NCBI GenBank assembly: GCA_026182355.1
Contig: JAPFBL010000599.1
Coordinates: 186,001-250,000, forward strand
Direction of reading: 5' to 3'
Source: Hermatobates lingyangjiaoensis
Lineage: Eukaryota > Arthropoda > Insecta > Hemiptera > Hermatobatidae
DNA: 64,000 bases
Shown: piece after piece, positions 21,620 to 33,122 of the stretch
Layout: every line of letters starts with the position of its first letter
Position numbering within the stretch: the stretch's first letter is position 1
Program-made: the position numbers and the translations under genes
Notes under the pieces: generated by a model
What the model was told of the DNA's origin: nothing
The model's database searches: none
The model's input: the letters and a program-made list of their open reading frames with translations, nothing else

Positions 21620-22580
21620 AAAATAATCCAAGTTTAATTTAAAATACTCCAAGTCTGAATTAAAATAATTTTTCAATGTTATTCAAATTTATTTATATTA
21701 TATATTATATTATATTATAATGTATATATTATTATTTATAGTTTGTTAACTTGAAAATACATATACACTATGTTGAAGTTTTAATAAAACATTGGTTATT
21801 TTAAATTAACCCGAAAAACTAGTATATTAAGGCAAAAATTATATTCCTGGTGGTTAATAATAATTACTCCAATCGTATATACATTAAGTTTATTGTGAAT
21901 TGTAGGAAATGTTTTCACATAAAGTTGACTTGTAAACGACAACAAAACTTGTTACTTTACTATAAGTATAGTGATCGTGAAAACATTTCATCTCGAGATT
22001 TTGACCGATTTACATGTTTTAAGGTTCCAAAGTTATTTATGACGTTTTTTCGATGATGTCTGTGTGTGTGCGTGCATATCTAAAGTTTGTGTAGACGTTA
22101 CAGTCCATAATCTTTCATAGATGAGGTTAATATTTTCCATAAAAATGGTCTTCAAAGTGTACATAGTGTTTATTATATTTGATTGCCGAATATAAATAGA
22201 AATACATTAAACCATTTGATTTTGTAAATTAATGTCTTTACTTAAGTAATGAAATTTTTCCTCATTGGAGTTTTTAAATAGTGATAATAATCAATTAAAA
22301 TAAGATTTAGAGAATAAGATGCAATGATTTGGAACACCACTACATTGGATAAACAGATACGACTTTAAGACAGTGGTATAAAGTACACATTCATGATCTA
22401 ATCAGAAAAACATAAGGGATTTCAAAATTTTCAAAACAACAAGAAAGTTTTTTTTTAACAGATATTCAAATTTTGGCTTATGATTGAATGTGAAAGCTAT
22501 TGAGAAGACAAAAATCTTTATGCTATTAACCGGTTGATACTTTTTTTACTTATAGTGAAGTTGAGTGTAGGCCACTCCAG
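21620..22580. other. No gene seen
   Basis: AT-rich sequence with tandem oligo-repeat AAATAATCCAAGTTTAATTT at 21620-21670. A 68-codon frame at 21850 has no recognisable domain. Confidence 0.45.
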
Positions 22581-22584
22581 ATTT

Positions 22585-22695
22585 TTTATTATTAATCCAT
22601 ATACGTGAAAACTTCTTATATGGCTCAAGATAACAATAAGGTAGTCTTAACATTATTCTTTATTCACAGTAGGTCTATAAATATTACTTACTTGT
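22585..22695 (+). repeat. Direct repeat, copy 1
   Basis: AACTTCTTATATGGCTCAAG and TTTATTCACAGTAGG recur at 23820-23935 in the same orientation. The HH-J fold-back lies between the two copies. Confidence 0.7.
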
Positions 22696-22734
22696 ATATT
22701 ATTATTACCACTGAGGTTAGTATGATATATATTA

Positions 22735-23169
22735 TTAATATGGCAAACCGTCATACCTCGTAAGAAGATCTTGGAGTTGTTGGAGCGCTTTCGGACGTTG
22801 TCCATCTTCAATCGTAACTAACTAAACATAAAAATGCAGGTAAATTAATAAATGAACAAATAAACCACCAAACTGATATTTTATGTAAACAATTAATAAA
22901 AATAAAAAGACAACTGGACAGACAGTATGACGACGTTAGAAAATATAAAAAAAAAAATCAAACTAGATAGTAGCTAAAAACTAAAAATCAAAAATAACTA
23001 AATAAAATCAAAGTAATAATATCAGGATGGCAGTGGACTTGACAGAAAACCAACCCCCTTTATAACAGTTCATTTGGTTAGTTAGTTGCCATTGAAGATA
23101 GACAGCGTCTGAAAGCGCTCAAACGACTCCAACATCATTATACGAGGTATAACGGTTTGCCATATTAAT
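22735..23169. mobile_element. HH-J fold-back
   Basis: Arms 22735-22826 and 23078-23169 are inverted copies (GGCAAACCGTCATACCTCG versus CGAGGTATAACGGTTTGCC). Each carries a centre of hairpin GGAC/GTCC, then GAAA (TGAAA on the right) and palindromic stem III AGCGCT. The CTGANGA part is degenerate (TTGAAGA). Confidence 0.75.
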
Positions 23170-23819
23170 AATATAAATACATATTACTGTAACTTCAATA
23201 ATCTTACTGAAGTTTATTTAAAACGAAGTTTGGTATCTTTAAAACTAGTTGATATTGTAGAGACTTCAAACTTTTTTGAATCCCACTATTTTGAAAAACA
23301 TAGTACAGAAAGTTTACAATTTCTTATAAAAAAACAGATCCTCTTAGGATCATTACGCAATTATGCAATTATGCATTATTATGAATTATGAAAGTTTCAT
23401 TGCCTGTGGTTAGCTGGTTAACAAGCGTCGACAACTGATACCTCTAGTTATATTTGATTGATTTTTGCATCGTTTAAGAAAACATGAACCCTTTAACCCA
23501 TGTGTTAAGTAACTTTAAGAATTACTAGGATAATAAAAAATGAAAATACTTCATATGTTTGTTTGAAAAAAATTAAAAACTCTATTTTTAAGATGATCTT
23601 TGACCCCTTGGGTCACTCAGTGTTGAGAAATTAAAGCAATAGATAATAAAATAAATTCACTGAATTTACAGGAACAACTGATTTACTCTCAAATAGTTAT
23701 GCAATCCGTCATTGTGTGGTATTTACTCATTCTGAGGTAAAATGAATAAAACAAACAAATAATTTATGTGGAGACTTTTGTTTGTTTGTCCATTTTACCT
23801 TGGAATGTTTTTACTCTTT

Positions 23820-23935
23820 TTTGTTATTAATCCATAAACAAGAAAACTTCTTATATGGCTCAAGAGAACAGTAAGACAGTCTTAACATGAACCTTTATTC
23901 ACAGTAGGACTATAAATATTACTGTAAATAACTGT
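23820..23935 (+). repeat. Direct repeat, copy 2
   Basis: Partner of 22585-22695. It is preceded by a fragment (GTGGAGACTTTTGTTTGTTT) shared with the HH-F module at 39576-39749. Confidence 0.7.
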
Positions 23936-24159
23936 ATAATGTATATTATTGCGTATAAATACAAATTAAGTCTATTTAATGAAATTAAAAGTTAATTTTA
24001 AAGTGAAAAATTCCGTTTATTTATTTTATAAGAAATACGAAAAAGATCAATTCAAGTTATTTACCAATTTACAGGTAATATTGGGTTTAACATACATACA
24101 GTCATATAAGTGAGAATGCATTTGTGTTTTTCGAAAATGAGAACGTACATTAATGTACT

Positions 24160-24850
24160 TTAATATTAAAACTGAGTTCTTCTCAAAACTTTTTGTCAAA
24201 ACTGAGTACTTCTAAAAATTTATCTTAAAACTGAGTTCTTCTGAAAACTGATTACTTCTCAAAACTTTATATCAAAACTGAGTACTTCTTCTCAAAAATT
24301 TGTATCCAAACTAAATTCTTCTTTTCAAGTGTATTAAAACTGAGTACTTCTCAAAAATTTATATCAAAACTGGGCACTTCTCAAAACTTTATATCAAAAC
24401 TGAGTACTTCTTCTCAAAAATTTATATCCAAACTAAATACTTCTTTTCAAGTGTATTAAAACTGAGTACTTCTCAAAAATGTATATCAAAATTGGGCACT
24501 TCTCAAAACTTTATATCAAAACTGAGTACTTCTTCTCAAAAATTTATATCCAAACTAAATTCTTCTTTTCAAGTGTATTAAAACTGAGTACTTCTCAAAA
24601 ATGTGTATCAAAATTGGGCACTTCTCAAAACTTTATATCAAAACTGAGTACTTCTTCTCAAAAATTTATATCCAAACTAAATACTTCTTTTCAAGTGTAT
24701 TAAAACTGAGTACTTCTCAAAAATGTATATCAAAATTGGGCACTTCTCAAAACTTTATATCAAAACTGAGTACTTCTTCTCAAAAATTTATATCCAAACT
24801 AAATACTTCTTTTCAAGTGTATTAAAACTGAGTACTTCTCAAAACTTTAT
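24160..24850 (+). repeat. 122-bp minisatellite
   Basis: Units start at about 24357, 24479, 24601 and 24722 (TATCAAAATTGGGCACTTCT). Each is built of smaller AAACTGAGTACTTCTC sub-repeats that extend back to 24160. The 122-bp period is not a multiple of three, so the open frames in it are not conserved coding. Confidence 0.9.
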
Positions 24851-25344
24851 ATCGGTTTCAATAAACTCTTAAGATTTTTATTCTTGAACACTGTCAGACT
24901 TTCAGAAGTAATTAAGGTAATTAGAGTGTGAAGGAAGAGGATTAGTTCAGAAGGTAGCAGACATGAGTATATTGAATACGCAAACCTGCAAACTCAATTA
25001 CATTCATATAAAAGTATAGCCTCAGTAGACCATAGTATATAGTATATTGTATAGTATATACTATATATAATATATAGTATATCAGATGGTATCTTATATT
25101 CATGTTGAATACATGAACACGCCTTGAATGGCGAATAAGCCAACATCCATGTAAATGTATTATTTTACTAGAGCCTGAAGTTTTTAATGAGCCTAAGAAG
25201 TTATTTCATGGCTAAGCTAATCAGAGGAAGGAAAAGTTTGACGCGTATTTAAAACGAAAATTTCGTCGCAGAATTTTTTTTTTGCAGAATAGCGGAATTT
25301 TGCACTCAGCAGAATAGAGAGCTGAGTGACTGATTGCGATGCTG

Positions 25345-25665
25345 ATTCCTCCAGGAAGTATTGCACCTCCTATTGATTCTACATTGGGAATCCTAAATTT
25401 TGCCTTATTGAAGTGCCTGCTCTTTAACGATTATCTGATATAGTACACGCTCAAGACCTGTTTTGGTATTATTCCGCGCACCCTGCTTCTTCAGCAATAT
25501 CTTGAGACAGGCTCAAGACCGACAGTTTACCATCCTATCCAAAGGACGACGAGATTAATACACCTGTCATGCGAATAAATCGAGGACCAGAGTGGATATC
25601 AAACTCCGCAAGTACCAGTTCAGAAGCGAGCACATTTCTACTGAGCTAACCTTACCGCTTGCTAT
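25345..25665 (-). mobile_element. tRNA-derived SINE
   Basis: Minus-strand head with A-box-like TTAGCTCAGTAGAAATG and a damaged B box (GAGTTTGATATCC), body with CCTCGATTTATTC. Its tail lies in the left arm of the large inverted repeat and a matching tail piece is in the right arm at about 26495-26530. Confidence 0.7.
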
Positions 25666-25669
25666 ATAT

Positions 25670-26490
25670 GTTAGTGTCACAATTAGCAGTTTCAAACTAG
25701 TCGCCCAATTCTCCTAAATATGACTTTACTATTTAAAAGGTCACTAAGTATTATTTATTAGTTCATTAGTCTGACAGTGAAAGTGTTGTTTTTGTAACAG
25801 TAAGTTTTTTTTTTAGGTCAAGATTTATTAACTGGTCCATGCTATTACTCAAAAGTTGTGAAAGGAGGTCAAGAAGAACTATAAGGTTCTATCGTAGTTT
25901 AAAGTTGTTAAGGAAGGTTTATCCTTACGTACTTTGTAAAGATATTATAGATAGGCTAGTAGTTTTTTTCTTCAAATATGTGCATAGGGATGGACAAATC
26001 AATAGACACCCACTTCATATCGTTTTGTATATCTACATTTCAGTCGTAAAGGGGCCATTTCTGGTTATAAGCTGGGCATATTTATTCTAAAAAAAAATTT
26101 AACAATTTTTTTTGTCAACAGAGCATTAAACCAAACCAAACACCATAGGTCATACCTCAATCTATCATTTACTTTATAGACAATATCCATAGATGCATAT
26201 ACAGAAAATACACTATACTCGATTTGAGAATGGAATGCAGATTACATAAAAATAAATTCTTGCTGCAGATTTACTATAGATACTATTACTTGGTATTTTC
26301 TATTTTCTGAAAGACATTACACTAGTCAGTACATTGTTCACTCGACAATATATAGTCTTTCAGTTAATTAAAAATACCAACATTAACGATGTTTAGAAAT
26401 ATATACATATTGTTAACTTAATGTGTGTTTTTTTCTTTTTTTTTAAAAAATATGTTCACGCTAGACCAAATTCTTCTTTAAGGAGATTTT
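25670..26490. other. No gene seen
   Basis: Spacer of the inverted repeat. An 83-codon frame at 25839 has no recognisable domain. Confidence 0.4.
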
Positions 26491-26869
26491 AGGATAAGGC
26501 GTAATTTAGGATTCCCAATGTTGAATCAATAGGAGGTGCAATACTTCCTGGAGGAATCAGCATCGCAATCAGTCACTCAGTTAGTTCTCTATTAAAACAA
26601 AAAAAAAAAAATTCTGCGACGAAATTTTCGTTTTTGATACGCGTCATACTTTTCCTTCCTCTGATTAGCTTAGCAATGAAATAACTTCTTAGGCTCATTA
26701 AAAACTTCAGGCTCTAGTAAAATAATACATTTACATGGATGTTGGCTTATTCGCCATTCAAGGCGTGTTCATGTATTCAACATGAATATCAGATACCATC
26801 TGATATACTATATACTATACCATATACTATATACTGAAGCTATACTTTTATATGGATGTAATTGAGTTT

Positions 26870-27335
26870 GCAGGTTTGCGTATTCAACATACTCATGTCT
26901 GCTACCTTCTGAACTAATCCTCTTCCTTCACACTCTAATTACCTTAATTACTTCTGAAAGTCTGACAGTGTTCAAGAATGAAAATCTTAAGAGCTTATTG
27001 AAACCATACTGACGGGACATAGGGTACTGAATATTCGCGAACTCAACATGAACTTTGGGTGACTTTTGAACCAAACCTCTGCATTCCCACTCTAATTACC
27101 TTAACCACTTCTGAATGTCTGACAGTGTTCAAGAATGGAAACCGTAAGAGCCTATTAAAGCCATACTGACGGCATATGGAAGTTTGAATATTTGCGAACG
27201 CAACATTAACTTTGGCTGTCTGACTTCTAAACCAAAAACTCTGCATTCCCACTATAATTACCTTAAACACCTCTTTGAGTTTGAGAGTGTCAAGAATGAA
27301 TGAATGAATATATGAAGAGCCTATTTAAGCAATAG
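26870..27335. repeat. Tandem repeat of about 160 bp
   Basis: Three units, each with TGCATTCCCACTCTAATTAC, GACAGTGTTCAAGAATG and AGCCATACTGACGG (or variants near 26998, 27155 and 27325). The first unit is the outer part of the right arm of the inverted repeat; the left arm has only one unit. Confidence 0.75.
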
Positions 27336-27392
27336 TTCGCGTATTCAACATGAATGTCGGCTCCCATGTGATCCAAACACCCCCCCCCCCAC

Positions 27393-27900
27393 CCCAACCA
27401 CTGATTAGCCCTTACAATGAAGTCCTGCCTCCAAAAGCATAGCTTGCATTAGTAGTGGCCTAAGAAGATTTTTTGTGAATGACCAGGCGCCGGACTCCGG
27501 TAATAGGGACAGAGGGTGAGGTAGTAGTCCCCGTGTAATGATAATGATTGCTCTGCCGGTGCACAAGCATAAAGGGACCACACGATAATAACAGTTTGCG
27601 ACTGCACCAGTCCTTCCACAAAACGGCCCTTTTTTCTTCTTCTTTCTCTCTCACTCTCTCTCAGTCTTAGCTCGACGCCAAGAATGTTTTTTTTTTTTTT
27701 TTCAAATGACTGTAGAAGCCGATGAGGTAGCCGAAAAAAAAACACACAATATGTCCTCGTCATGCACTTAAACAAATCTATTTGTCTGGGGGGGGGGGGG
27801 GGGGTCGCTTCCGCTTCGCAAAGGTGGCCTGTAATTTTGCCGAGATCCGTAGTCACTTGGCTCACACCATTTCTAAATCACACTCTCTCACTCTGTCTCT
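27393..27900. promoter_or_regulatory. GC-richer island flanked by C and G homopolymers
   Basis: Single-copy in this window, between a C-rich run at 27378-27392 and a G run at 27785-27806. It contains GTGTAATGATAATGATTGCT and CAGGCGCCGGACTCCGG. The 138-codon minus frame has proline and lysine runs from homopolymers and no recognised domain. A conserved non-coding element is a guess. Confidence 0.3.
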
Positions 27901-27954
27901 CACCATATCACTTTTTATATGAAGTCTTATAAGTTTCCTTCATATGTATACATA

Positions 27955-28132
27955 TATATAAAGATTTCACATAAACACGTGAAATAACAATCAATGATCA
28001 AACCACAATAAGAAATGGGAAAACAAGACTAAGATCTTTCAACCATCAGTTGGGTTTTGACTCTGACGAAGACCGCTTGTTACGGTTGAAAGATCTTAGT
28101 CTTGTTTTCCCATTTCTTATTGTGGTTTGATC

Positions 28133-28187
<55 letters not shown>

Positions 28188-28190
28188 GGA
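27955..28190. mobile_element. HH-A palindrome, partial left arm
   Basis: Left arm truncated within the core (TCAACCAT); plus core intact at 28059-28101. (TA)n follows at 28140-28188. Confidence 0.8.
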
Positions 28191-28435
28191 TTTCATATAA
28201 ACACGTGAAATAACAATCAATTATCAAACCACAATAAGAAATGGGAAAACAAGACTAAGATCTTTCAACCGTAACAAGCGGTCTTCGTCAGAGTCAAAAA
28301 CCGAAATCAGTTGGGTTTTTGACTCTGACGATTTGGGTTTTTGACTCTGACGATTTGGGTTTTTGACTCTGACGAAGACCGCTTGTTACGGTTGAAAAAT
28401 CTTAGTCTTGTTTTCCCATTTCTTATTGTTGTTAG
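28190..28435. mobile_element. HH-A palindrome with triplicated 5' arm
   Basis: Minus core at 28253-28295. On the plus side GGGTTTTTGACTCTGACGA occurs three times in tandem (28313-28376) before the full core at 28365-28407, which has GAAAAATC in place of GAAAGATC. Confidence 0.8.
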
Positions 28436-28693
28436 CCTAGGACTCTACAAATTAGATGAAGTTTTGATTAACGGGATAATTAAAGAGATGAAGACTTCAT
28501 CATTAAACACATTCAGGGTTGCCATCAATTCTGGAAATTTCAATCAGCCAAGTTAACAAGTATTTATTGTTTTTTTTAGTTCACTTGCTCTCCGAAGATG
28601 TGTTAACGAAAGGCCTTAGAGCATTGTTTCAAAAATTGTTTTCATTGTGGTAAATTAATCCATCTATTATATCAAGTGTTATTTTGATTATTA

Positions 28694-28735
<42 letters not shown>
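28436..28735 (+). mobile_element. HH-G module
   Basis: Near-identical to 119-350, joined directly to the end of the preceding HH-A palindrome (its TTATTGTGG terminus is cut at TTATTGTTG). It contains the HH-G core at 28586-28623 and ends at (TA)n 28695-28735. Confidence 0.75.
28586..28623 (+). ncRNA. Hammerhead motif, family HH-G, core-mutated
   Basis: Stem I TGCTCT (28586-28591)/AGAGCA (28618-28623), core CCGAAGA, hairpin GTGTTAAC, GAAA, palindrome AGGCCT. It shares the U4-to-C change with 269-306 and 36268-36304. Confidence 0.55.
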
Positions 28736-28737
<2 letters not shown>

Positions 28738-28789
28738 ATTGTAATTATTACATATATATGTAATATTGTAATATATTTTATATATATAT

Positions 28790-29395
28790 ATTAGTATACT
28801 TAGGAAGCAAACCTTCATTAAAGCATATTAAATTCTTATTAATTTGTTAAAGAAATGTAGTACTGTTATCTAAGGTTTGCAATATTATATTTATTAAATT
28901 TAGTATTATAATAAATTTTCGTTTGCTTTGTATCCTAGTCTTACAGTCTTTATTTTCTATTTATAGAGAAAGAAACTGCGGCTTGTTTCCTAACTGGCTC
29001 TTATTTAGATGAAAGTTTGCCAGGACGTTATTCAAGACTACGTACACTATAGATTCCTTTCTCTTCATCTTCCACCAATAACGTGATGTGTTCACATGAA
29101 TTCAAGATTCTAGTCTTGAAAATTATAAAAGCTCGAATTGACGAAAGCTCGAGTAAAAGTCTTTCTACTGAAATGTTAACCCCCTGGAGGGGAATTCTGA
29201 ATCACGACCCCCTCGACAAGGGATTTTATACGCCCCACTGACAAGTATATTGCAGTGGCCAGCACAACTCTAATGGGTCTACTCTAGCCTCATCATGCAC
29301 ACACTTTACACCAATCTACCAGCCATTAACGATCAACTTTCATTACAAACTAAATGTCCCTTACCTTCAACTTATTTAACATATATATAAATAAA
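28790..29395. other. No gene seen
   Basis: Unique-looking, with a slightly GC-richer part at 29160-29340. No repeat match was found in the window. Confidence 0.4.
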
Positions 29396-29424
29396 CCAAA
29401 CTTAACTAGAAACTTAACCAGACT

Positions 29425-29505
29425 TAACCAAAAGAGTTTAATTTGAACCTGAAGAACGTACCGAGTCCCGATAAACTTTAGTTTTGTTTCAATACTTTTA
29501 TCAAT
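29425..29505 (+). mobile_element. HH-D outer terminus fragment
   Basis: AGTTTAATTTGAACCTGAAG then CGAGTCCCGATAAACTTTAG, the outer end of the 16083-16326 element, ending at a (TA)n tract. Confidence 0.6.
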
Positions 29506-29529
29506 ATATATATATATATATATATATAT

Positions 29530-29714
29530 CAATGATCAAACCACAATAAGAAATGGGAAAACAAGACTAAGATCTTTCAACCGTAACAAGTGGTCTTCGT
29601 CAGAGTCAAAAACCCAACAAAGACTGCTTGTTACGGATGAAAGATCTTATTGTTGTTTTCCCATTTCACACTGTGGTTTGATCATTGATTGTTATTTCAC
29701 GTGTTTATGTGAAA

Positions 29715-29715
<1 letters not shown>
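29530..29715. mobile_element. HH-A palindrome
   Basis: Minus core at 29565-29607; the plus copy (29620-29660) is degenerate (GGATGAAAGATCTTATTG) and lacks CTGACGA. Flanked by TA tracts 29506-29530 and 29715-29777. The same asymmetric pair, with the same changes, is at 41804-41985, so this is a subfamily that spread as a palindrome. Confidence 0.8.
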
Positions 29716-29775
<60 letters not shown>

Positions 29776-29779
<4 letters not shown>

Positions 29780-30050
29780 CAATATAAACAAAGAAACATA
29801 GAGAAATCAGAAGAACACACTTACAGTCTCTAATTTTCGGTTTGAACCGTCTTCAGGAGAGATAAGAGAGGGAAACCAAGCGCACTGGATCAGAGACGGT
29901 TGGAGACCGTCTCCAACCGTCTCTGATCCAGTGCGCTTGGTTTCCCTCTCTTATCTCTCCTGAAGACGGTTCAAACCGAAAATTAGAGACTGTAAGTGTG
30001 TTCTTCTGATTTCTCTATGTTTCTTTGTTTATATTGAACTATATTTGTCC
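29776..30050. mobile_element. HH-B palindrome, near perfect
   Basis: Arms of about 135 bp meet at GAGACGGTTGGAGACCGTCTC (29893-29913). Cores are at 29827-29860 (-) and 29956-29989 (+). (TA)n lies on the left, and the tail TGTCCGTTTTGGATCGTATT leads to (TA)n at 30079 on the right. Confidence 0.9.
29956..29989 (+). ncRNA. Hammerhead ribozyme motif, family HH-B
   Basis: Stem I TCTC (29956-29959)/GAGA (29986-29989), core CTGAAGA (29960-29966), unpaired C, hairpin GGTT..AACC, GAA (29978-29980), palindromic stem III AATT (29981-29984), A17 (29985), predicted cut 29985/29986. Confidence 0.6.
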
Positions 30051-30080
30051 GTTTTGGATCGTATTTCCAACGAAAAAAAG

Positions 30081-30109
<29 letters not shown>

Positions 30110-30112
<3 letters not shown>

Positions 30113-30330
30113 TTTCATATAAACACGTGAAATTACAAACAATGATCAAACCACAATTCTGACTCTGACGAAGATCGCTTGTTACGGTTGAAAGATCTTA
30201 GTCTTGTTTTCCCATTTCTTATTGTGGTTTGATCATTGATTGTTATTTTACGTGTTTATGTGAAATCTTTTTATATATATATATATATAAAGATTTCACA
30301 TGAACACGTGAAATAACAAACAATGATTGG
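30110..30330. mobile_element. HH-A module, left arm nearly lost
   Basis: The left terminus (TCATATAAACACGTGAAAT to AACCACAATTC) joins directly to a plus core at 30161-30203. The minus core is deleted. The same junction (CCACAATTCTGACTCTG) occurs at 42000-42120, again indicating a subfamily. Confidence 0.75.
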
Positions 30331-30334
30331 TTTT

Positions 30335-30770
30335 TCCATATAATGTTTGTTACAGTCTTTGCACTTTATTGCATATATAACATTACTCTGTAATTCCTTT
30401 GGAATCTTCTGTTTTATATTTGAAAATAGTGATATCTCTTTTCTTTTGCTATAAAACGCTAAATGAACTTGAGGTAAGTGTCTTTTGCAGACTTCTTTAA
30501 TTGTTTGCGATAATCTTTTAATGTATGGAAATTTAAAAAACTACTTATCTTGAACTTTTAAGTCAGTATTTGGTGCCATTTTGTGGCTTTTGTTGTTCTC
30601 CTAAATATTTTGACAAATAAACAAACATCAACACGTTTAGATTAAATCATTATAGAGTAAATAATAAAGTAATGATTATAACAGTATGTTTGTTCAATGA
30701 TCCATTGTCGACTGTGGATATTTTAAAATGATCAACTGGCTGACTATTGCACAAAGATGTGAGAGGGTGA
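30335..30770. other. No gene seen
   Basis: AT-rich sequence with a minus-strand cysteine/lysine-coding stretch near 30330-30480 that I could not assign. Confidence 0.35.
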
Positions 30771-30775
30771 TGTTG

Positions 30776-30799
30776 GGGGGGGGGGGGGGGGGGGGGGGC
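30776..30799 (+). repeat. G homopolymer
   Basis: About 23 G in a row adjoining a single-copy GC-richer segment. Confidence 0.9.
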
Positions 30800-31030
30800 T
30801 TGAATAGTGAGGTTAGGCAATATGAATATTTCATTGGGTTGGAATTAAAGCGACAAGACCTCAGAGTGATGCCGTATTTGGCATTCTTAGCACGTTCTCA
30901 GCAGAAAGCCAGTCCAACAGTCCTAAAGCCTGCCCTATAAACCTGACGAATTCTAAATCAACTAAAAGCTTCAGCACCTCTACAGTGCTTCAAGTATAAC
31001 ACCACAGAGTTAACATCGAAACGGAGGACA
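30800..31030. promoter_or_regulatory. Single-copy island, possible non-coding element
   Basis: Balanced composition next to a G homopolymer and ending in a poly-A run (31036-31054). No coding similarity was recognised. A second similar segment is at 31600-31880 (GGCGCCACC, GCCAGCCACTCCC). Function is unknown. Confidence 0.2.
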
Positions 31031-31274
31031 AGTCAAAAAAAAAAAAAAAAAAAAGATAACATTATTGATTTAGTAGTATTTTGAATAAAATTAAAAAAAA
31101 AAGTTTGACAAGCAATACTAAGTTCACGTTTTTGACAGATTATACGTTTTGAATAAAAAAAATAAGGATATGCATGCATATACGATTGGTGGTGGTGGTT
31201 GTAACTGTAATAGAGATGTGCTACACATCTTTTGATATCTGATTTAAGGTAATGACAATATTGTGATCTTTGGG

Positions 31275-31590
31275 CTCAAATGGAACTAAAATTCTATTAT
31301 TTAATCCTTATTAAAAACAATGTTCATAAATATTGTAAGCTTGGAGTTTATTAGGAACTGAAGTCCTGTTATTTAATACTTAAAAACACAAAGTTCAAGA
31401 ATATCGTTTAAAGTCCTATTATTTAATCCTTATTAAAAAAAAACCAAGTCCATGAATACCGTTGAAGATGGAGTTCATAAGGAACTAAGTCCTATTATTT
31501 AGTCCTTGTAAAAAAATGAAGTCCATGAATACCGTTGAAGATGAAGTTCATAAGGAACTAAAGTCCTGCTTTATAAGTCCTTATAGTATT
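31275..31590 (+). repeat. Tandem repeat of about 75-80 bp
   Basis: Four degenerate units: AAGTCCTATTATTTAATCCT, GTCCATGAATACCGTTGAAG and GAGTTCATAAGGAACTAA recur in order. Confidence 0.75.
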
Positions 31591-32158
31591 CTGATAGAAA
31601 GATATTGGTAAAAGACTGGTTCGTTTAAGCCAGGAAGTCATGGTTGACAAAGAAAGAGTTGACCTTAGTCATGCACTTGATGTTTATAACAGAATTGGCG
31701 AGTAAGTGGCACTAAAAGTCGTCTTAGATGACAGTGAACCTGCCTTGGGAGAAGTTGAGATAATCTCTGGCGCCACCAAAGCCAGCCACTCCCTGTATAC
31801 AGCCGTTAACTTCAAATCCTTAGGTGTATAACATTTAACTGACCTCTACACCGAATCAATTGCACCTTACCCACCACCCTACAATCTACTTATCTGTTGA
31901 AACAAGCTATAACTTACATGCAACCAAACAACACACCAATGACTTATATGTATTGCGATAAAGTAAACTCTTCTACAGTCTTTGCTAACTTTCAGTATTA
32001 AAAAAAAAACCCCTTAATGTTCATAATCCCTCTTAAGTTGATATAACTGAAACAAGAATTATAGTTAAGGAACAAAATGAGAAAAGAAGAAAACATTGTT
32101 AATGAAAACGAAATAAAAAATCATACAAACTCAAGAGCTTGTTAAAATTACAAAAAAT

Positions 32159-32400
32159 AATTATATTTATATATATATATATATATAGGTGTATAATAAA
32201 ATCGGGATTCGGTCAATTTTCCAGTTGAAAATATCCTACCAGGTAGGTAGGATAGGTAGCACACAAAGTAAAGAAACACTTACAAACTCAAATTTTCGGA
32301 CAATCCGTCTTCAGGAGAAAAGAGAAAGGGAGACCAAGCACGTTGTAGACGCAACGGCTAGTAACCCGTCTCTTTACTTTGTGTGCTACCTATCTTCAAT
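32159..32400. mobile_element. HH-H palindrome
   Basis: Outer ends GGTAGCACACAAAGTAAAG and CTTTACTTTGTGTGCTACC. The minus core (32284-32322) is CTGAAGA, C, hairpin GGA..TCC, GAAA, AATT-type stem III (AATTT). The plus core is deleted. An HH-D terminus is fused at 32190-32225. Confidence 0.65.
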
Positions 32401-32560
32401 TTTGAATTGTTATAAATGCAATTATTATATATATATATATATTATATATATATATATATTAAGTATATATATATGCTTATAATGCATATATATATTATAT
32501 ATATATATTATATATTATATATATATGCTTAATAATATATAATGCATATATATATGCTTA
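32400..32560. repeat. Complex TA-rich satellite
   Basis: TA tracts interspersed with ATGCATATATATGCTTA units, most likely replication slippage in (TA)n. Confidence 0.7.
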
Positions 32561-32712
32561 AAATAAACTGTGACACATAGACAGAAACATACTAATGACT
32601 GTCGTCCCTCCGTCAATTCACTTCTTCTCCTGAGAACGACCGCCATTACGGTCGAAATATTGAAAAGTGAGTCTTTGTTATGTTTCTGTCTATGTGTCAC
32701 AGTCTATTTTAT
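32560..32712. mobile_element. HH-C palindrome, one core
   Basis: Arms TGTGACACATAGACAGAAAC and GTTTCTGTCTATGTGTCACA. The plus core CTGAGAACGACCGCCATTAC then GGTCGAAATATTGAAAAGTG has a GACCG/CGGTC hairpin and stem I CACTT../..AAGTG, but positions G8-A9 read A-A. Confidence 0.7.
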
Positions 32713-33073
32713 GTGTAATCTGTCCTGTCAGACCGTTTTCGTTTATGATGATATATATATATATAAAGACGTAGACAAAGGAGTCAGCACTTGGAAAGGC
32801 AGGAGACGGGCTTCTTGTTGTGATCGATGTTTCTTTGAACAGTTCGTTGTTGAATAGGAAAGGGGAGGATTTGAGGGATGAAGGGAGAAGGGGTTGTTGG
32901 ATCGAATTTCGATCTAACCGATTCTAGGGTAGACTAATCGAAGACAATTAACTACACTCTTCAAAATAGCTCTTTTACTTCATCTTCTCTTTTGTTCACC
33001 TGATGACGCACTGCATTTTGAAATATTCATTGTAGTCTCAATAAGGGGTCAATGTAATATTTAATATTAGTCC

Positions 33074-33077
<4 letters not shown>

Positions 33078-33122
<45 letters not shown>

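Larger units (their letters stand above)
24861..27005. repeat. Large inverted repeat, arms about 500 bp
   Basis: 24861-25400 returns inverted at 26505-27000: TTCTTGAACACTGTCAGAC versus GTCTGACAGTGTTCAAGAA, and GAACACGCCTTGAATGGCGA versus TCGCCATTCAAGGCGTGTTC. The inner ends include a SINE tail (ACATTGGGAATCCTAAATTT). About 1.1 kb of AT-rich spacer lies between. Confidence 0.85.

Noticed and set aside
24479..24825. Two nearly identical 74-codon frames
   Set aside because: Shadows of the 122-bp minisatellite. The frame shifts between units.
27449..27865. 138-codon minus-strand frame
   Set aside because: Runs through poly-C/G and poly-T tracts, with no recognised domain or conserved motif.
27955..30330. 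Regularly spaced palindromes resembling a CRISPR array
   Set aside because: Units are long inverted transposon modules separated by (TA)n in animal DNA. There are no unique spacers and no cas genes.
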